DNA from: an uncultured Faecalibacterium sp.
Lineage (GTDB): Bacteria > Bacillota > Clostridia > Oscillospirales > Ruminococcaceae
Direction: 5' to 3'
Length of the DNA stretch: 64,000 bases
Assembly: GCA_934548045.1 (NCBI GenBank)
Contig: CAKTEM010000008.1
Span: forward strand, 62,001 to 126,000
The first letter of the stretch is position 1, and every line of letters begins with the position of its first letter. Of the stretch, positions 22,743 through 31,927 are shown in pieces. The notes beneath the pieces were generated by a model. It was not told the origin of the DNA and did no database searches. It saw only the letters and a list, made by a program, of their open reading frames with translations. The translations under genes and the position numbers were made by a program.

Positions 22743-24476
22743 ATGCTACGGAAAAAGAGACCCGAGGACGCAGGCGACCAGAAATTTCTGGTCGAGCTGG
22801 ATACCGCGTCCGCCCAGCCCACCGAAAAGGGCTGGAAATCGTTTTTAAGAAAGAACTGGAAGAAGATCGTCGCCATCGTCTGTGTGGCAGCAGTGGCGGT
22901 GGTAATCGTCTTCCCGAAGAACAGCGCGAAACCGGCGCAGGCCAACACACAGTATGTCGAAGTCACGCCCGAAAAGCGGAACATCACCAACACCTTCAGC
23001 AGCTCGGGAACCATCTCGGCGGCGAACACCTACACCGTGAAATCGCTGGTGAAGGGTACCGTCCTGACCGCAGATTTTGAGGTGGGCGATGTCATTGAAC
23101 AGGGAACCGTCCTCTACACCATCGACAGTTCCGATGCCGCAAGCAGTGTCGAAAAGGCGGAGCTTTCCCTTTCGCAGGCACAGCGGAACTATGACGACGC
23201 CGTGGATTCGCAGTACGTCCGCAGCACCATCAGCGGAACAGTGGCTTCCCTGAAAGTGGCGGTGGGCGATGTCGTCACGGCCGGGCAGGAAATTGCTGTC
23301 ATTCGGGATGACTCCACCCTGCTCCTCACGCTGGAGTTCCCGGCGGCGGATGCGGCTGGCTTCTCGGTCGGACAGAGTGCAGATGTTACGCTGGACAGCA
23401 CCTTTGAGACGCTGACAGGTACCATCAAATCGGTCGCCGGCACGGACACCCTCAGCAGCGGAAACCTGCTGGTGCGCACGGTCGTGATCGCCGTGAAAAA
23501 CACCGGCAGTCTGACGACGGCTCAGGCAGCGACGGCTACCGTCAACGGGGTCGGTGCGCTGGCCTCGGCACGGTTTACCTACCAGAAGGAGCAGAGCATC
23601 ACGGCATCTTCCAGCGGAAAGGTCGCGGCTCTCTGCGTCAAAGAAGGCCAGACCGTCAGCGAGGATACTGCTCTGATTCAGCTGTCCGGCAAGGAGCTGA
23701 CAAAGCAGGTGCAGAACGCCTCGGACAACCTGCGCAGTGCGGAAATGTCCATGAGCGACACCGAAAAGTCGATGGAAGATTACACCATCACTTCGCCCAT
23801 CAGCGGCACGGTCATCTCCAAAAACATCAAGGCAGGCGATACGGTCGGCACATCCAGCAGCAACAGCGAGACGATGTGCGTTATCTACGACCTGAGCTAT
23901 CTCGAAATGACCCTGAATGTCGACGAGCTGGATATCCTGTCCATCAAGGAAGGGCAGGAAGTTACCATCACGGCGGACGCCATCTCTGACCGCACCTTTA
24001 CCGGTGTTGTCACCAGCGTCTCAGCGGCTGGCACGACCAGCGGCGGCACCACGACCTACCCGGTGACCGTCCGCATTGACGACACCGGCGACCTCCTGCC
24101 CGGCATGAACGCCACGGCAGAGATCGTCATCGCCAGCGCGGAAAACACCCTCAGTGTGCCGAACGCCGCCATCGTGCGCGGAAATTATGTCCTCATTACC
24201 AGCGATTCGCCCAGCGCGGCCAACGCCGACACCAGCATGAACGCGCCGGACGGCTATGTTTACGTCAAAGTGACGACCGGCGTCAGCGACGATGATTACA
24301 TCGCTGTCACCAGCGGCCTGCAGGAAGGCGACACCGTTGCCTATGATTCCGACGCTGCGGCCAAGTCCTCGGACAGCGACCAGATGGAGTTCCAGATGGG
24401 CGGAGGCCCGGGCGGTGACAACGGTGGTGGAGGCCCCGGTGGAGATGGCGGCGGCGCACCGGGAGGTGGCCACTGA
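22743..24476 (+). CDS. MacA/HlyD-like periplasmic-adaptor-type efflux subunit
   Basis: 577-residue membrane-fusion protein. A cytoplasmic N terminus of about 30 residues, one membrane anchor (about 39-56, IVAIVCVAAVAVVIVF), two biotinyl-lipoyl-like halves (GTVLTADFEVGDVIEQGT and SGTVASLKVAVGDVV), helical hairpin, beta-barrel and membrane-proximal domains. The C terminus is a Gly-rich tail (about the last 25 residues). In Gram-positives such adaptors join MacB-like ABC exporters. ATG 22743 follows GGAGGGGC. Overlaps the ATPase gene by one base. Confidence 0.88.
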   Translation: MLRKKRPEDAGDQKFLVELDTASAQPTEKGWKSFLRKNWKKIVAIVCVAAVAVVIVFPKNSAKPAQANTQYVEVTPEKRNITNTFSSSGTISAANTYTVKSLVKGTVLTADFEVGDVIEQGTVLYTIDSSDAASSVEKAELSLSQAQRNYDDAVDSQYVRSTISGTVASLKVAVGDVVTAGQEIAVIRDDSTLLLTLEFPAADAAGFSVGQSADVTLDSTFETLTGTIKSVAGTDTLSSGNLLVRTVVIAVKNTGSLTTAQAATATVNGVGALASARFTYQKEQSITASSSGKVAALCVKEGQTVSEDTALIQLSGKELTKQVQNASDNLRSAEMSMSDTEKSMEDYTITSPISGTVISKNIKAGDTVGTSSSNSETMCVIYDLSYLEMTLNVDELDILSIKEGQEVTITADAISDRTFTGVVTSVSAAGTTSGGTTTYPVTVRIDDTGDLLPGMNATAEIVIASAENTLSVPNAAIVRGNYVLITSDSPSAANADTSMNAPDGYVYVKVTTGVSDDDYIAVTSGLQEGDTVAYDSDAAAKSSDSDQMEFQMGGGPGGDNGGGGPGGDGGGAPGGGH

Positions 24477-25234
24477 TGGGCGCGCTGATCGAATTTGACG
24501 AAGTGTGCAAGTATTACCAGATGGGCGATACCCTTGTGAAAGCAGCCGACCACATCTCGATGAAGATCAACAAGGGCGAATTCGTCGCCATTGTCGGACA
24601 GTCCGGCTCGGGCAAATCGACCTGTATGAACATCATTGGCTGTCTGGATGTGCCGACCAAAGGCACCTATAAGCTCAATGGCCGGGATGTCGGCAAGATG
24701 AGCCGGGATGAGCTGGCCGAGATCCGGAACGAGATGCTGGGATTCATCTTTCAGCAGTACAACCTTCTGCCGAAGCTCAGCCTGATGGAAAACGTCGAAG
24801 TGCCGCTCATCTATGCCGGGATGCCGCGCGGTGAACGCCACCGCCGGGCAAAAGAAGCCCTCGAACAGGTGGGTTTGGGCGACAAGCTGAAAAACCGCCC
24901 GAACCAGCTTTCCGGCGGTCAGCAGCAGCGCGTCTCCATTGCCCGGGCCTTGGCCGGACACCCGGCGGTGATTTTGGCGGATGAGCCGACCGGCGCGCTG
25001 GACTCCCACACCAGCCGGGAAGTGCTGGGAATGTTGCAGGACATCCACCGGAAGGGGAACACAGTCGTCCTCATTACCCATGACAACTCGATTGCAGTGC
25101 AGGCTGACCGCATCATCCGGCTGGAAGATGGGCGTGTCGTCTACGACGGCGATTCCCACGCGCCGGAAGCGGTCGTTCAGCCGACCTTTGTCGCACCGAA
25201 AGAACAGGAAAAAAGACGGGAGGGAGCCGTATGA
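24476..25234 (+). CDS. MacB-type ABC transporter ATP-binding protein
   Basis: 252-residue ATPase of the MacB/LolD family. Walker A GQSGSGKST (near residue 40), Q-loop in FIFQQYNLLP, signature LSGGQQQR, Walker B VILADEPTGALD, H-loop LITHD. It powers the adaptor-permease complex. Start overlaps the adaptor stop (TGATG) and the end overlaps the permease start by 4 bases, so the three are translationally coupled. Confidence 0.95.
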   Translation: MGALIEFDEVCKYYQMGDTLVKAADHISMKINKGEFVAIVGQSGSGKSTCMNIIGCLDVPTKGTYKLNGRDVGKMSRDELAEIRNEMLGFIFQQYNLLPKLSLMENVEVPLIYAGMPRGERHRRAKEALEQVGLGDKLKNRPNQLSGGQQQRVSIARALAGHPAVILADEPTGALDSHTSREVLGMLQDIHRKGNTVVLITHDNSIAVQADRIIRLEDGRVVYDGDSHAPEAVVQPTFVAPKEQEKRREGAV

Positions 25235-26430
25235 TTTACGAGACCTTCCGTCAGGCGTTCCAGAACATCTGGAGCAACAAGTTCCGGACCTTTCTGACGA
25301 TGCTGGGCATCATCATCGGCGAGATGGCGGTCATTGTCATTGTCGGCCTTGGCAACGGCATGACCCAGAGCATCAAGGACAGCTTCTCGGATATGGGAAC
25401 CAACCTCCTCAGTGTCCAAATCATGGGCTACGGAAGCCGCAGCATCACGGTGCAGGAAATGTACGATGTCGTGGAATCCCGTCCCGACCTGTTCAGCAGC
25501 ATCTCCCCGACGGGAACCCTGAGCGGCACCGTCAAGGTGGACACGACCAGCTACAGCAACACGAGCGTCAAGGGTGTCAGCGAGGAATATCTCTCGATGC
25601 TGGGCTATACCGTGGCACAGGGCCGGGGCATCAACTACGTTGACCTGACCGACAACAAGAAAATTTGTGTTGTGGGTGCCTACATAAACCGGGTGGCCTA
25701 CGGTGGAAACGCGGTCGGTCAGACCATCAAAATCGGCGCGAACAAGTATACCATCGTGGGCGTGCTGGAAGCCAAAGTCACTAACACCTCCGAGCAGGAG
25801 GGCAGCAATGACGACATGATCTTTGTGCCATACACCACCGCCCTCCGTGCCTCGCAGAGCAGCACGTCCGACTCTTACGCGATCGTGGTCGCCGATGAAA
25901 ACAAGCTGTCGGAAGCGAAAACGGTCATCGAAAACGCCTTGCAGGAAAAGTTCCACTCGGAGAATGGCTACTTCGTCACGAGCCTGAGCGAGATGATGGA
26001 GACCATGACCTCGATGATCAACATGGTCGTGACGATTCTGACGGCGATCGCGGCCATCTCGCTGCTGGTCGGCGGCATCGGCATCATGAATATCATGATG
26101 GTGTCCGTCACCGAGCGCACCCGGGAAATCGGCATCCGGAAAGCTCTGGGCGCGAAGGAACGCACGATTCTGGGCCTGTTCGTCACCGAGGCCGCTACGA
26201 CGTCGGCTCTGGGCGGTGCGCTGGGTATCGGGCTGGGATATCTTATTTCGTCGCTGGCAAACAAGATTTTGCCGATGATTCTGACCGACTTGGAAATGAC
26301 CGTGACGCCCTCGCTGGCATCGGTCGTCGTTGCGTTCAGCATCTCGGTCGGCATCGGTGTGCTGTTCGGCTACCTGCCGGCAAAACGAGCGGCGCGGCTC
26401 AACCCCATCGAAGCTCTGCGCTATGATTAA
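25231..26430 (+). CDS. MacB-type ABC transporter permease
   Basis: 399-residue FtsX-like permease. One N-terminal membrane helix (about 18-42), a large extracytoplasmic MacB_PCD domain (45-255), then three helices with the family loop TERTREIGIRKALGAKERTI and the end motif AARLNPIEALRYD. Transports peptides, lipids or drugs in this family; cargo is unknown here. Induction by the upstream two-component system suggests an antimicrobial or envelope-stress role. Confidence 0.93.
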   Translation: MIYETFRQAFQNIWSNKFRTFLTMLGIIIGEMAVIVIVGLGNGMTQSIKDSFSDMGTNLLSVQIMGYGSRSITVQEMYDVVESRPDLFSSISPTGTLSGTVKVDTTSYSNTSVKGVSEEYLSMLGYTVAQGRGINYVDLTDNKKICVVGAYINRVAYGGNAVGQTIKIGANKYTIVGVLEAKVTNTSEQEGSNDDMIFVPYTTALRASQSSTSDSYAIVVADENKLSEAKTVIENALQEKFHSENGYFVTSLSEMMETMTSMINMVVTILTAIAAISLLVGGIGIMNIMMVSVTERTREIGIRKALGAKERTILGLFVTEAATTSALGGALGIGLGYLISSLANKILPMILTDLEMTVTPSLASVVVAFSISVGIGVLFGYLPAKRAARLNPIEALRYD

Positions 26431-26441
26431 GGAGAAATACT

Positions 26442-28574
26442 ATGAAAAAACGTCTTCTCGCGCTGCTGCTGGCGGTCTGCATCGGGGCGTCGATGCTCGT
26501 TCTGCCTGCCAGTGCAGCAGGTTCCAATCCGGCCGTTCAGGTGGCCGTCACGCTGGGCGGCATCACCTCCAGCCAGACGGATGAGGCATCCCTGAACTCT
26601 GCCCTGACGCGCGGCCAGCTGGCGAAGCTGCTGGTGGCTTTTTCGAGCTACCGGGAGAGCGTCGCCTCGCAGGGGTCGACCGGAAAGCTCTTCTCGGATG
26701 TGGATTCGAGCAACAGCTGGGCCGGGTACATCCGCATCGCTGTCCAGCAGGGCTGGATGAGCGGCTATACGGACGGCTCCTTCCGCCCGGATAATGCGGT
26801 GACTCTTGAGGAAGCCTGCACCGCTGTCCTCAAGCTGCTAGGCTACGACACCACGACCCTGAGTGGAACCTTCCCGGCAGCACAGCTCAACAAGGCGAAC
26901 ACGCTGGGTCTGCGCGTGAATCTGAGCCGGAAGCAGGGCGAGACCATGACCCTCGCGGACGGTGCGGTGATGCTCTACAATGCGCTGACTGCCACGACTT
27001 CGGCAAACGCTGTCTATGGTACTTCGCTGGGCTTTACGGTCACGAACGGCCAGCTGGACACCTCGTCCATCCTGCTCAGCAGTCTGGAAGGCCCCTTTGT
27101 GGCGTCCAGCGGCGAGAGCCTGCCCTTTGTGCCGACGACGATTTACAAGAACGATACCCTGACCGACGCGGCGGAGCTGAACCAGTACGACGTCTATTAT
27201 TATAATGAGAGCGCGAAAACGGTCTGGGTCTACTCCCGTCGCGCCGCAGGCCGCATCACGGCAGTGTCGCCCTCGGCCAATGCGCCGACCTCGGTGACGG
27301 TAGCCGGTGTGAGCTATACCGTCGCGACTTCCTCGGCGGCGTCGCAGCTGTCCGCTCTGAACGGCGGCGGTGTGGGTCAGGTCGTGACCCTGCTGCTGGG
27401 CATGAACGATGAAGTCGTCGCAGTCCTGACCGGCGAACAGGCGGATGAAGTCTTTTATGGCGTTGTCCAGTCGGCCAGCCGAAGCCTGATCGAAGAGAAC
27501 GGCGCGGATGTCCAGCAGACCGTCACGGTCGCCTGCACCGACGGCGTGACCCGGTCGGTCAATGTGGACAAGAGCTTGAACTACCCGACCGGCTGGATGG
27601 TGCAGATCACGGTGAACGAGGACGGCGAAGATGTCGCTTCCCTCTGTGAAAAATCGATCTCCGGCACCGTTAGCGCGGACGCCGAGACGCTGGGCGATTA
27701 TACCCTTGCGGACGATGTAGAGATTATGGATACGACTTCGGAGGGTGTGGCTGGGACAGTTCGTCCCAGCCGCCTATCGGGGGTGACACTTTCAACCTCC
27801 GATGTCCGGTACTACACCACCAATGAGAACGGCGAGATCGACCGCCTGATCCTGAACGATGTCACGGGCGATTTATGGACGTATGGTGTTCTGGACGACG
27901 TGAAGAACCTCGTCAACAACCTGACTTCTTCCTCGACCACGACCAGCAACTCCGGCTCGTCCTCTGGTTCATCGGGAACCAGCTCTTCCAGCAGTTCCAG
28001 CAGCTCTTCCGTTCTGGGCGTTGCCAGCGATGTGAGTTCCATCGTCCTGCCCAGCACGAGCGAGATGCTCTGGGGCATCATCGACGGCAGCATTGGCAGC
28101 ACCGTCTGGGAGAGCGTCACCAGCAGCACCAGCAGCCTTGCGAGCTACCTGCTCAAGTTGGGCGCGAACAACACCAGCGGCCTGTTGAGCAATGTGCTGA
28201 ACTACTTCGGCACCGGCGCAAGCTATGTCTGCTACGTCGACGGCCGGCAGACGACCTATCAGACCAGCGTGAAATATCCAGTTCTGGCAGGCGGCATCGC
28301 GGTCGGCAAAACGACCTCCGGCAAGGTGAAGACCATGCGCCAGCTCATTCCGGTGGTCGTCGACCAGCTGGGCGCGGCATCGGTCAAGAGTGGGGATACT
28401 CGTTATGAGACGGCGGATGATATGCAGGTGTATTTGTGGTACAAGGGCGCGTATTACGCAACGACCCTCTCGCAGGTCAACACCGAGGACTATAACCTCA
28501 TCGGCTGGTACGACAACAACGGCAGTGCCGCCGGGCAGAAGATCCGGGTGCTGATTGCGGTGAAAAAAGATTGA
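26442..28574 (+). CDS. SLH-domain secreted surface protein
   Basis: 710-residue exported protein. Signal peptide 1-25 (KKRLLALLLAVCIGASMLVL, cleavage near ASAAG). One and a half SLH motifs at residues about 55-140 (LFSDVDSSNSWAGYI, GYTDGSFRPDNAVT) would attach it to cell-wall polysaccharide. The remainder is beta-rich with no clear enzyme motif and holds a Ser/Thr-rich linker at about 500-530. RBS AAGGAGA, 11 bases after the permease, so it belongs to the efflux operon. Confidence 0.83.
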   Translation: MKKRLLALLLAVCIGASMLVLPASAAGSNPAVQVAVTLGGITSSQTDEASLNSALTRGQLAKLLVAFSSYRESVASQGSTGKLFSDVDSSNSWAGYIRIAVQQGWMSGYTDGSFRPDNAVTLEEACTAVLKLLGYDTTTLSGTFPAAQLNKANTLGLRVNLSRKQGETMTLADGAVMLYNALTATTSANAVYGTSLGFTVTNGQLDTSSILLSSLEGPFVASSGESLPFVPTTIYKNDTLTDAAELNQYDVYYYNESAKTVWVYSRRAAGRITAVSPSANAPTSVTVAGVSYTVATSSAASQLSALNGGGVGQVVTLLLGMNDEVVAVLTGEQADEVFYGVVQSASRSLIEENGADVQQTVTVACTDGVTRSVNVDKSLNYPTGWMVQITVNEDGEDVASLCEKSISGTVSADAETLGDYTLADDVEIMDTTSEGVAGTVRPSRLSGVTLSTSDVRYYTTNENGEIDRLILNDVTGDLWTYGVLDDVKNLVNNLTSSSTTTSNSGSSSGSSGTSSSSSSSSSSVLGVASDVSSIVLPSTSEMLWGIIDGSIGSTVWESVTSSTSSLASYLLKLGANNTSGLLSNVLNYFGTGASYVCYVDGRQTTYQTSVKYPVLAGGIAVGKTTSGKVKTMRQLIPVVVDQLGAASVKSGDTRYETADDMQVYLWYKGAYYATTLSQVNTEDYNLIGWYDNNGSAAGQKIRVLIAVKKD

Positions 28575-28577
28575 TAG

Positions 28578-28625
28578 AGAGCAGAAAAGGAGCAGTTCGT
28601 CCGAACTGCTCCTTTTCGCTCTTAA
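28578..28625. terminator. bidirectional terminator between SLH gene and MBL hydrolase
   Basis: A 20-bp stem with one bulge: GAGCAGAAAAGGAGCAG... pairs with ...CTGCTCCTTTTCGCTC. It overlaps the stop of the minus-strand hydrolase. Confidence 0.85.
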
Positions 28626-29500
28626 TAAATATCCAGATCGTGGCCATTGACGACCTCGCCGGTATATCCGGCATCCCGGATCTCCTGCAAGATCAGGGCT
28701 TCCCGGCGTTTTACCTCCGCCCGGGTGTCCTGCCCGGGCGCGAAAACGTCCAGATGGTAGATGCGGTGATAGGTCACTAATAATTTGGGCTGTGCGGTCT
28801 TTGCGATCTCAGACAAGTCGGTCGAGAGGGTATGGACGGCACGGTGGTATTTCTGCCACTGGGATGTCCGCTGGGAAAGTCCGCCGGTGTACTCGACCTC
28901 GTGGAGCAGGACGTCACAGCCTTTGCCGTTCTCCGCAATGACCGGCAGAGGGCAGGTGTCGCCGGAAATCAAAATTTTCCGGTCAGGTGTCTCGAAGAGA
29001 TAGGCGTAGCTTTCCAACGTGCCGTGGCTGACCGGCAGGGCGGTGACCGTCACAAGCTCGTCCTGATAGACGACGCCGGGCTGTATCTCGGTCACATCGA
29101 CCTTGTAGCCCTCGGGGTTGGCCTTCTCGAAGCCGTTGATGCGAAAGTCAATGTCCACCGCATAGGCCTGCTCGATGTGTTCGGTCATGGAGCGGATGCC
29201 CTTCGGCCCGAATACCTTTAAAGGTACATCCCGTTCCAGCACCCACGGCGTGAAAATCAAATCGGGGTAGCCGGCGGTGTGGTCGGTGTGCAGATGGGTG
29301 CAGAACGCGACCTTGAGATTTTTGGGATGGAGAGCGGAGATGCCTTTTTCGTAGGCCTTGGCACACTGGCGGACGACGCCCGGCCCGAAATCGACCAGAT
29401 AGGCGTTCCCATCGACCACCACGGCGGAGGACGGGCCGCTGGCGAACGGCTCCGCGTTGGGCGTGCCGGTACCCAGCAGAACAAGCTTTGTCTCACTCAT
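28622..29500 (-). CDS. MBL-fold hydrolase, RNase Z/arylsulfatase-like
   Basis: 292-residue metallo-beta-lactamase-fold protein. It starts LVLLGTGTPN like the RNase Z/ElaC group and carries THLHTDHTAG, LPVSHG, ISGDTCP and a late His (NGHD). It lacks the long exosite arm of tRNase Z, so tRNA processing is doubtful; arylsulfatase or cyclic-phosphodiesterase-like activity is an alternative. ATG 29500 follows GAGGGGTTCT. Single gene, convergent with the SLH operon. Confidence 0.8.
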   Translation of the reverse strand: MSETKLVLLGTGTPNAEPFASGPSSAVVVDGNAYLVDFGPGVVRQCAKAYEKGISALHPKNLKVAFCTHLHTDHTAGYPDLIFTPWVLERDVPLKVFGPKGIRSMTEHIEQAYAVDIDFRINGFEKANPEGYKVDVTEIQPGVVYQDELVTVTALPVSHGTLESYAYLFETPDRKILISGDTCPLPVIAENGKGCDVLLHEVEYTGGLSQRTSQWQKYHRAVHTLSTDLSEIAKTAQPKLLVTYHRIYHLDVFAPGQDTRAEVKRREALILQEIRDAGYTGEVVNGHDLDIY

Positions 29501-29655
29501 ACAGAACCCCTCACAATCGTTCGATTTTATCCAGTTCAGTATACCAAAGTGGAACACTTTCGTCCAGCGATTTTACCCGGATGTTGAATTCTGTCGGATT
29601 TTATGTTTAAATAGAAATAAAATCGGGTAAGAATGGACGAGGAGGAATGTGCAGG

Positions 29656-30366
29656 ATGCTGAAAATCGCAGTGGTCGAAGACCAGCAGGAGACACGGGAG
29701 CGTCTTTGCAGCTATATCCGGCAGTATGCGCAGGAGCAGGGGATACAGGTCGAAGTCCTGCCGTTTGAGGATGGTGCCGTCATTGCCGAGGGGTACAAGC
29801 CGGGCTTTGACATCATCTTTATGGATGTGGAGATGCCAAAGCTGGGCGGCTTTGGCGCGGCAGAGCGGATACGGGAAGTTGACCCGGACGTGGTGCTGGT
29901 CTTTGTCACCAACATGGCGCAGTACGCCATCCGGGGCTACGAGGTCGACGCGCTGGACTATGTGCTGAAGCCGGTGGATTACTATCCCTTCTGCACCAAG
30001 CTCTCCCGTGCCATCCAGAGAGTCCAGCGGAAAAAGGGCGGTCAGGTCGCGCTCTCGCTGGCCGGCGGTGGAATACAGCTGCTGGACACCGGCGAAATTT
30101 ATTATCTGGAGACCCATAACCGGATGCTCTACTACCACACGGCAAAAGGGGAATTCGCCGTCCGCGGAAGCCTCCAGAGTGCGGAAAAGCAGCTGACGGC
30201 CTATCACTTTGTCCGGTGCAACCAGTGCTACCTCGTCAACCTTGAGCATGTCAAGGGCGTCGAGAACGATTTTGCCCTTGTGGGAGATGCCCGGCTTGAG
30301 ATCAGCCGCCGCCAGCGCGCGGCGTTCCTGACGGCGGTCGCGTCCTATGTCGGAGGTGTGCTGTGA
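29656..30366 (+). CDS. LytTR-family response regulator
   Basis: 236-residue regulator. Receiver domain with phospho-acceptor D57 (FMDVEMPKLGG) and Lys in LKPVDYY; LytTR DNA-binding domain from about residue 135 (YYLETHNRMLYYHT...VRCNQCYLVNLEHVKG). ATG 29656 has GGAGG 10 bases upstream, whereas ATG 29647 is too close to it. Same transcript as the GHKL kinase. AgrA-like systems often sense peptides, but no autoinducer peptide gene is visible here. Confidence 0.9.
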   Translation: MLKIAVVEDQQETRERLCSYIRQYAQEQGIQVEVLPFEDGAVIAEGYKPGFDIIFMDVEMPKLGGFGAAERIREVDPDVVLVFVTNMAQYAIRGYEVDALDYVLKPVDYYPFCTKLSRAIQRVQRKKGGQVALSLAGGGIQLLDTGEIYYLETHNRMLYYHTAKGEFAVRGSLQSAEKQLTAYHFVRCNQCYLVNLEHVKGVENDFALVGDARLEISRRQRAAFLTAVASYVGGVL

Positions 30367-31673
30367 GGGGCGGACTAGTAGAGCTCGTCGAATGGGTGCT
30401 GCGGTACGGCGTCATCTATTGGTGTGCGCTGGCGGCGTTCTGCCTGCCGCTCCGCCGCCGGGAAGGGTTCTGGGTGCGGCTTGCAATATCCTTTGCGCCG
30501 CTCATGCTCCTGACCCTGGTCTACAGCCTGATTTTTCATGATTGTTCTTTTCGCAAACAGTGTCTGGTGGCACCTTTGGCATTTGCCATCGCGATTTTGC
30601 TGCTGGCCGGGCTGGTGGGCTTCTGTGTGGAAACCGACTGGTCGGGTGCGGTGTACTGCGCGGTCTGGTGCGTCATTGCAGCACAGATGATCAACGAGCT
30701 GTGGAGCATGCTGATGTGGTTCCTCCGGGAGCGATTCTCCGCAGTAAACGAATGGCCGCAGCCATCGCTGTATGCTGCTGGTCTGGCACTGCTGTTCACG
30801 GTGGCCTGCTGCGTCGTGATACGCTTTACCATTGCGCGGTCGATGCCCTATAATGGGATGTACCATGTCGGCCCTCGTCAGATGGGCAGCGCGCTCGTCC
30901 TTGGCGTGATGTTCACATGGATGTTCATCTTCCTGATGACGAAGAACCGGGCCGGAGAGCCGCTCTCGGCGGTCGGAATGGAAGCGGTCTGTCAGCTCTA
31001 CTGCTTGACGCTGATGTATCTGCAGACCGAGCTGTTCAAAAAGGCCGCAATGCAGAAGGAGATGGACACCCTCAACCTTCTGTATGAACGTCAGCGGCAG
31101 CAGTATCAGATTGCACGGCAGAATGTCCAGATCATCAACCGCCGCTGCCACGAGCTGAAAGTCCAGATCGCCGACCTGCGCCGTCTGGGTGCGGACAAAG
31201 CATTGCAGCAGAGTCTCGACGAAGCCGAGACAGCCGCCCGGCTCTACGATGCCGGAGCCAACACCGGAAACGAAGTTCTGGATGTCGTTCTGACCGAGAA
31301 GACCCTGCTCTGCGAATCTCGAAAAATCCAGCTCAACGCCGTGGCGGACGGCAGCTGCCTCAAGCATTTTGAGCCGAGCGACCTGTATGCCCTCTTCGCC
31401 AATGCCCTCGACCACGCCATTGAGAGCGCGGTGAACATCCAGCAGCAGGAACGCCGGGTCATCGACCTGCTGGTCTGCGTGCGGCAGAATTTTGTCGTCA
31501 TCAACGTCATCAGCCCGGAACGGGAAGTTCAGATGGGCGATAACCGGACGCTGAACTATGAGGTCAAGGTCATCAAACGGATCGTCCAAAAGTATAAAGG
31601 AACCCTGACGACCGAGACGAAGAACGGATTCTTCGCGATAAAGATCATTTTCCCACAGGAACAGAGAAATTGA
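30363..31673 (+). CDS. GHKL-type sensor histidine kinase
   Basis: 436-residue AgrC-like kinase. About six membrane helices in residues 10-215, then a helical linker, the phospho-acceptor H263 in RRCHELKVQ, and a GHKL ATPase domain (N box FANALDHAIESA). The last G boxes are weak. Start is GTG 30363, overlapping the regulator stop (GTGA), so translation is coupled. Followed directly by a strong terminator. Signal unknown. Confidence 0.88.
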   Translation: MRGGLVELVEWVLRYGVIYWCALAAFCLPLRRREGFWVRLAISFAPLMLLTLVYSLIFHDCSFRKQCLVAPLAFAIAILLLAGLVGFCVETDWSGAVYCAVWCVIAAQMINELWSMLMWFLRERFSAVNEWPQPSLYAAGLALLFTVACCVVIRFTIARSMPYNGMYHVGPRQMGSALVLGVMFTWMFIFLMTKNRAGEPLSAVGMEAVCQLYCLTLMYLQTELFKKAAMQKEMDTLNLLYERQRQQYQIARQNVQIINRRCHELKVQIADLRRLGADKALQQSLDEAETAARLYDAGANTGNEVLDVVLTEKTLLCESRKIQLNAVADGSCLKHFEPSDLYALFANALDHAIESAVNIQQQERRVIDLLVCVRQNFVVINVISPEREVQMGDNRTLNYEVKVIKRIVQKYKGTLTTETKNGFFAIKIIFPQEQRN

Positions 31674-31674
31674 A

Positions 31675-31724
31675 GATGATAAAGGGCCATCGCACGAAAA
31701 GTGCGATGGCCCTTTATCATCTAT
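31675..31724 (+). terminator. terminator after GHKL kinase
   Basis: A near-perfect 21-bp stem from GATGATAAAGGGCCATCGCAC closing over GAAAA, followed by TATTATG. Confidence 0.88.
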
Positions 31725-31828
31725 TATGTTGTATCCAAGCATTTGTGAAAAGTGAACAAATATATCAGTTTGATTTTGGAAGCCCAAAACCGAATAATCA
31801 TGCGAAACGACCGATTGCCGCAACGCTC

Positions 31829-31856
31829 TTGATAAATGAAAAAGTTTTGATAAAAT
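31829..31856 (+). promoter_or_regulatory. promoter of GH2-GH3 operon, TTGATA-N16-TAAAAT
   Basis: TTGATA at 31829 and TAAAAT at 31851, spacing 16; about 70 bases before the GH2 start. Confidence 0.65.
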
Positions 31857-31927
31857 AGTGACGAACCTGTGATAACTGCGAAAAACAGTGAACATACGAC
31901 AAGAAAAACCAAACGAGGAGGCCGGAA

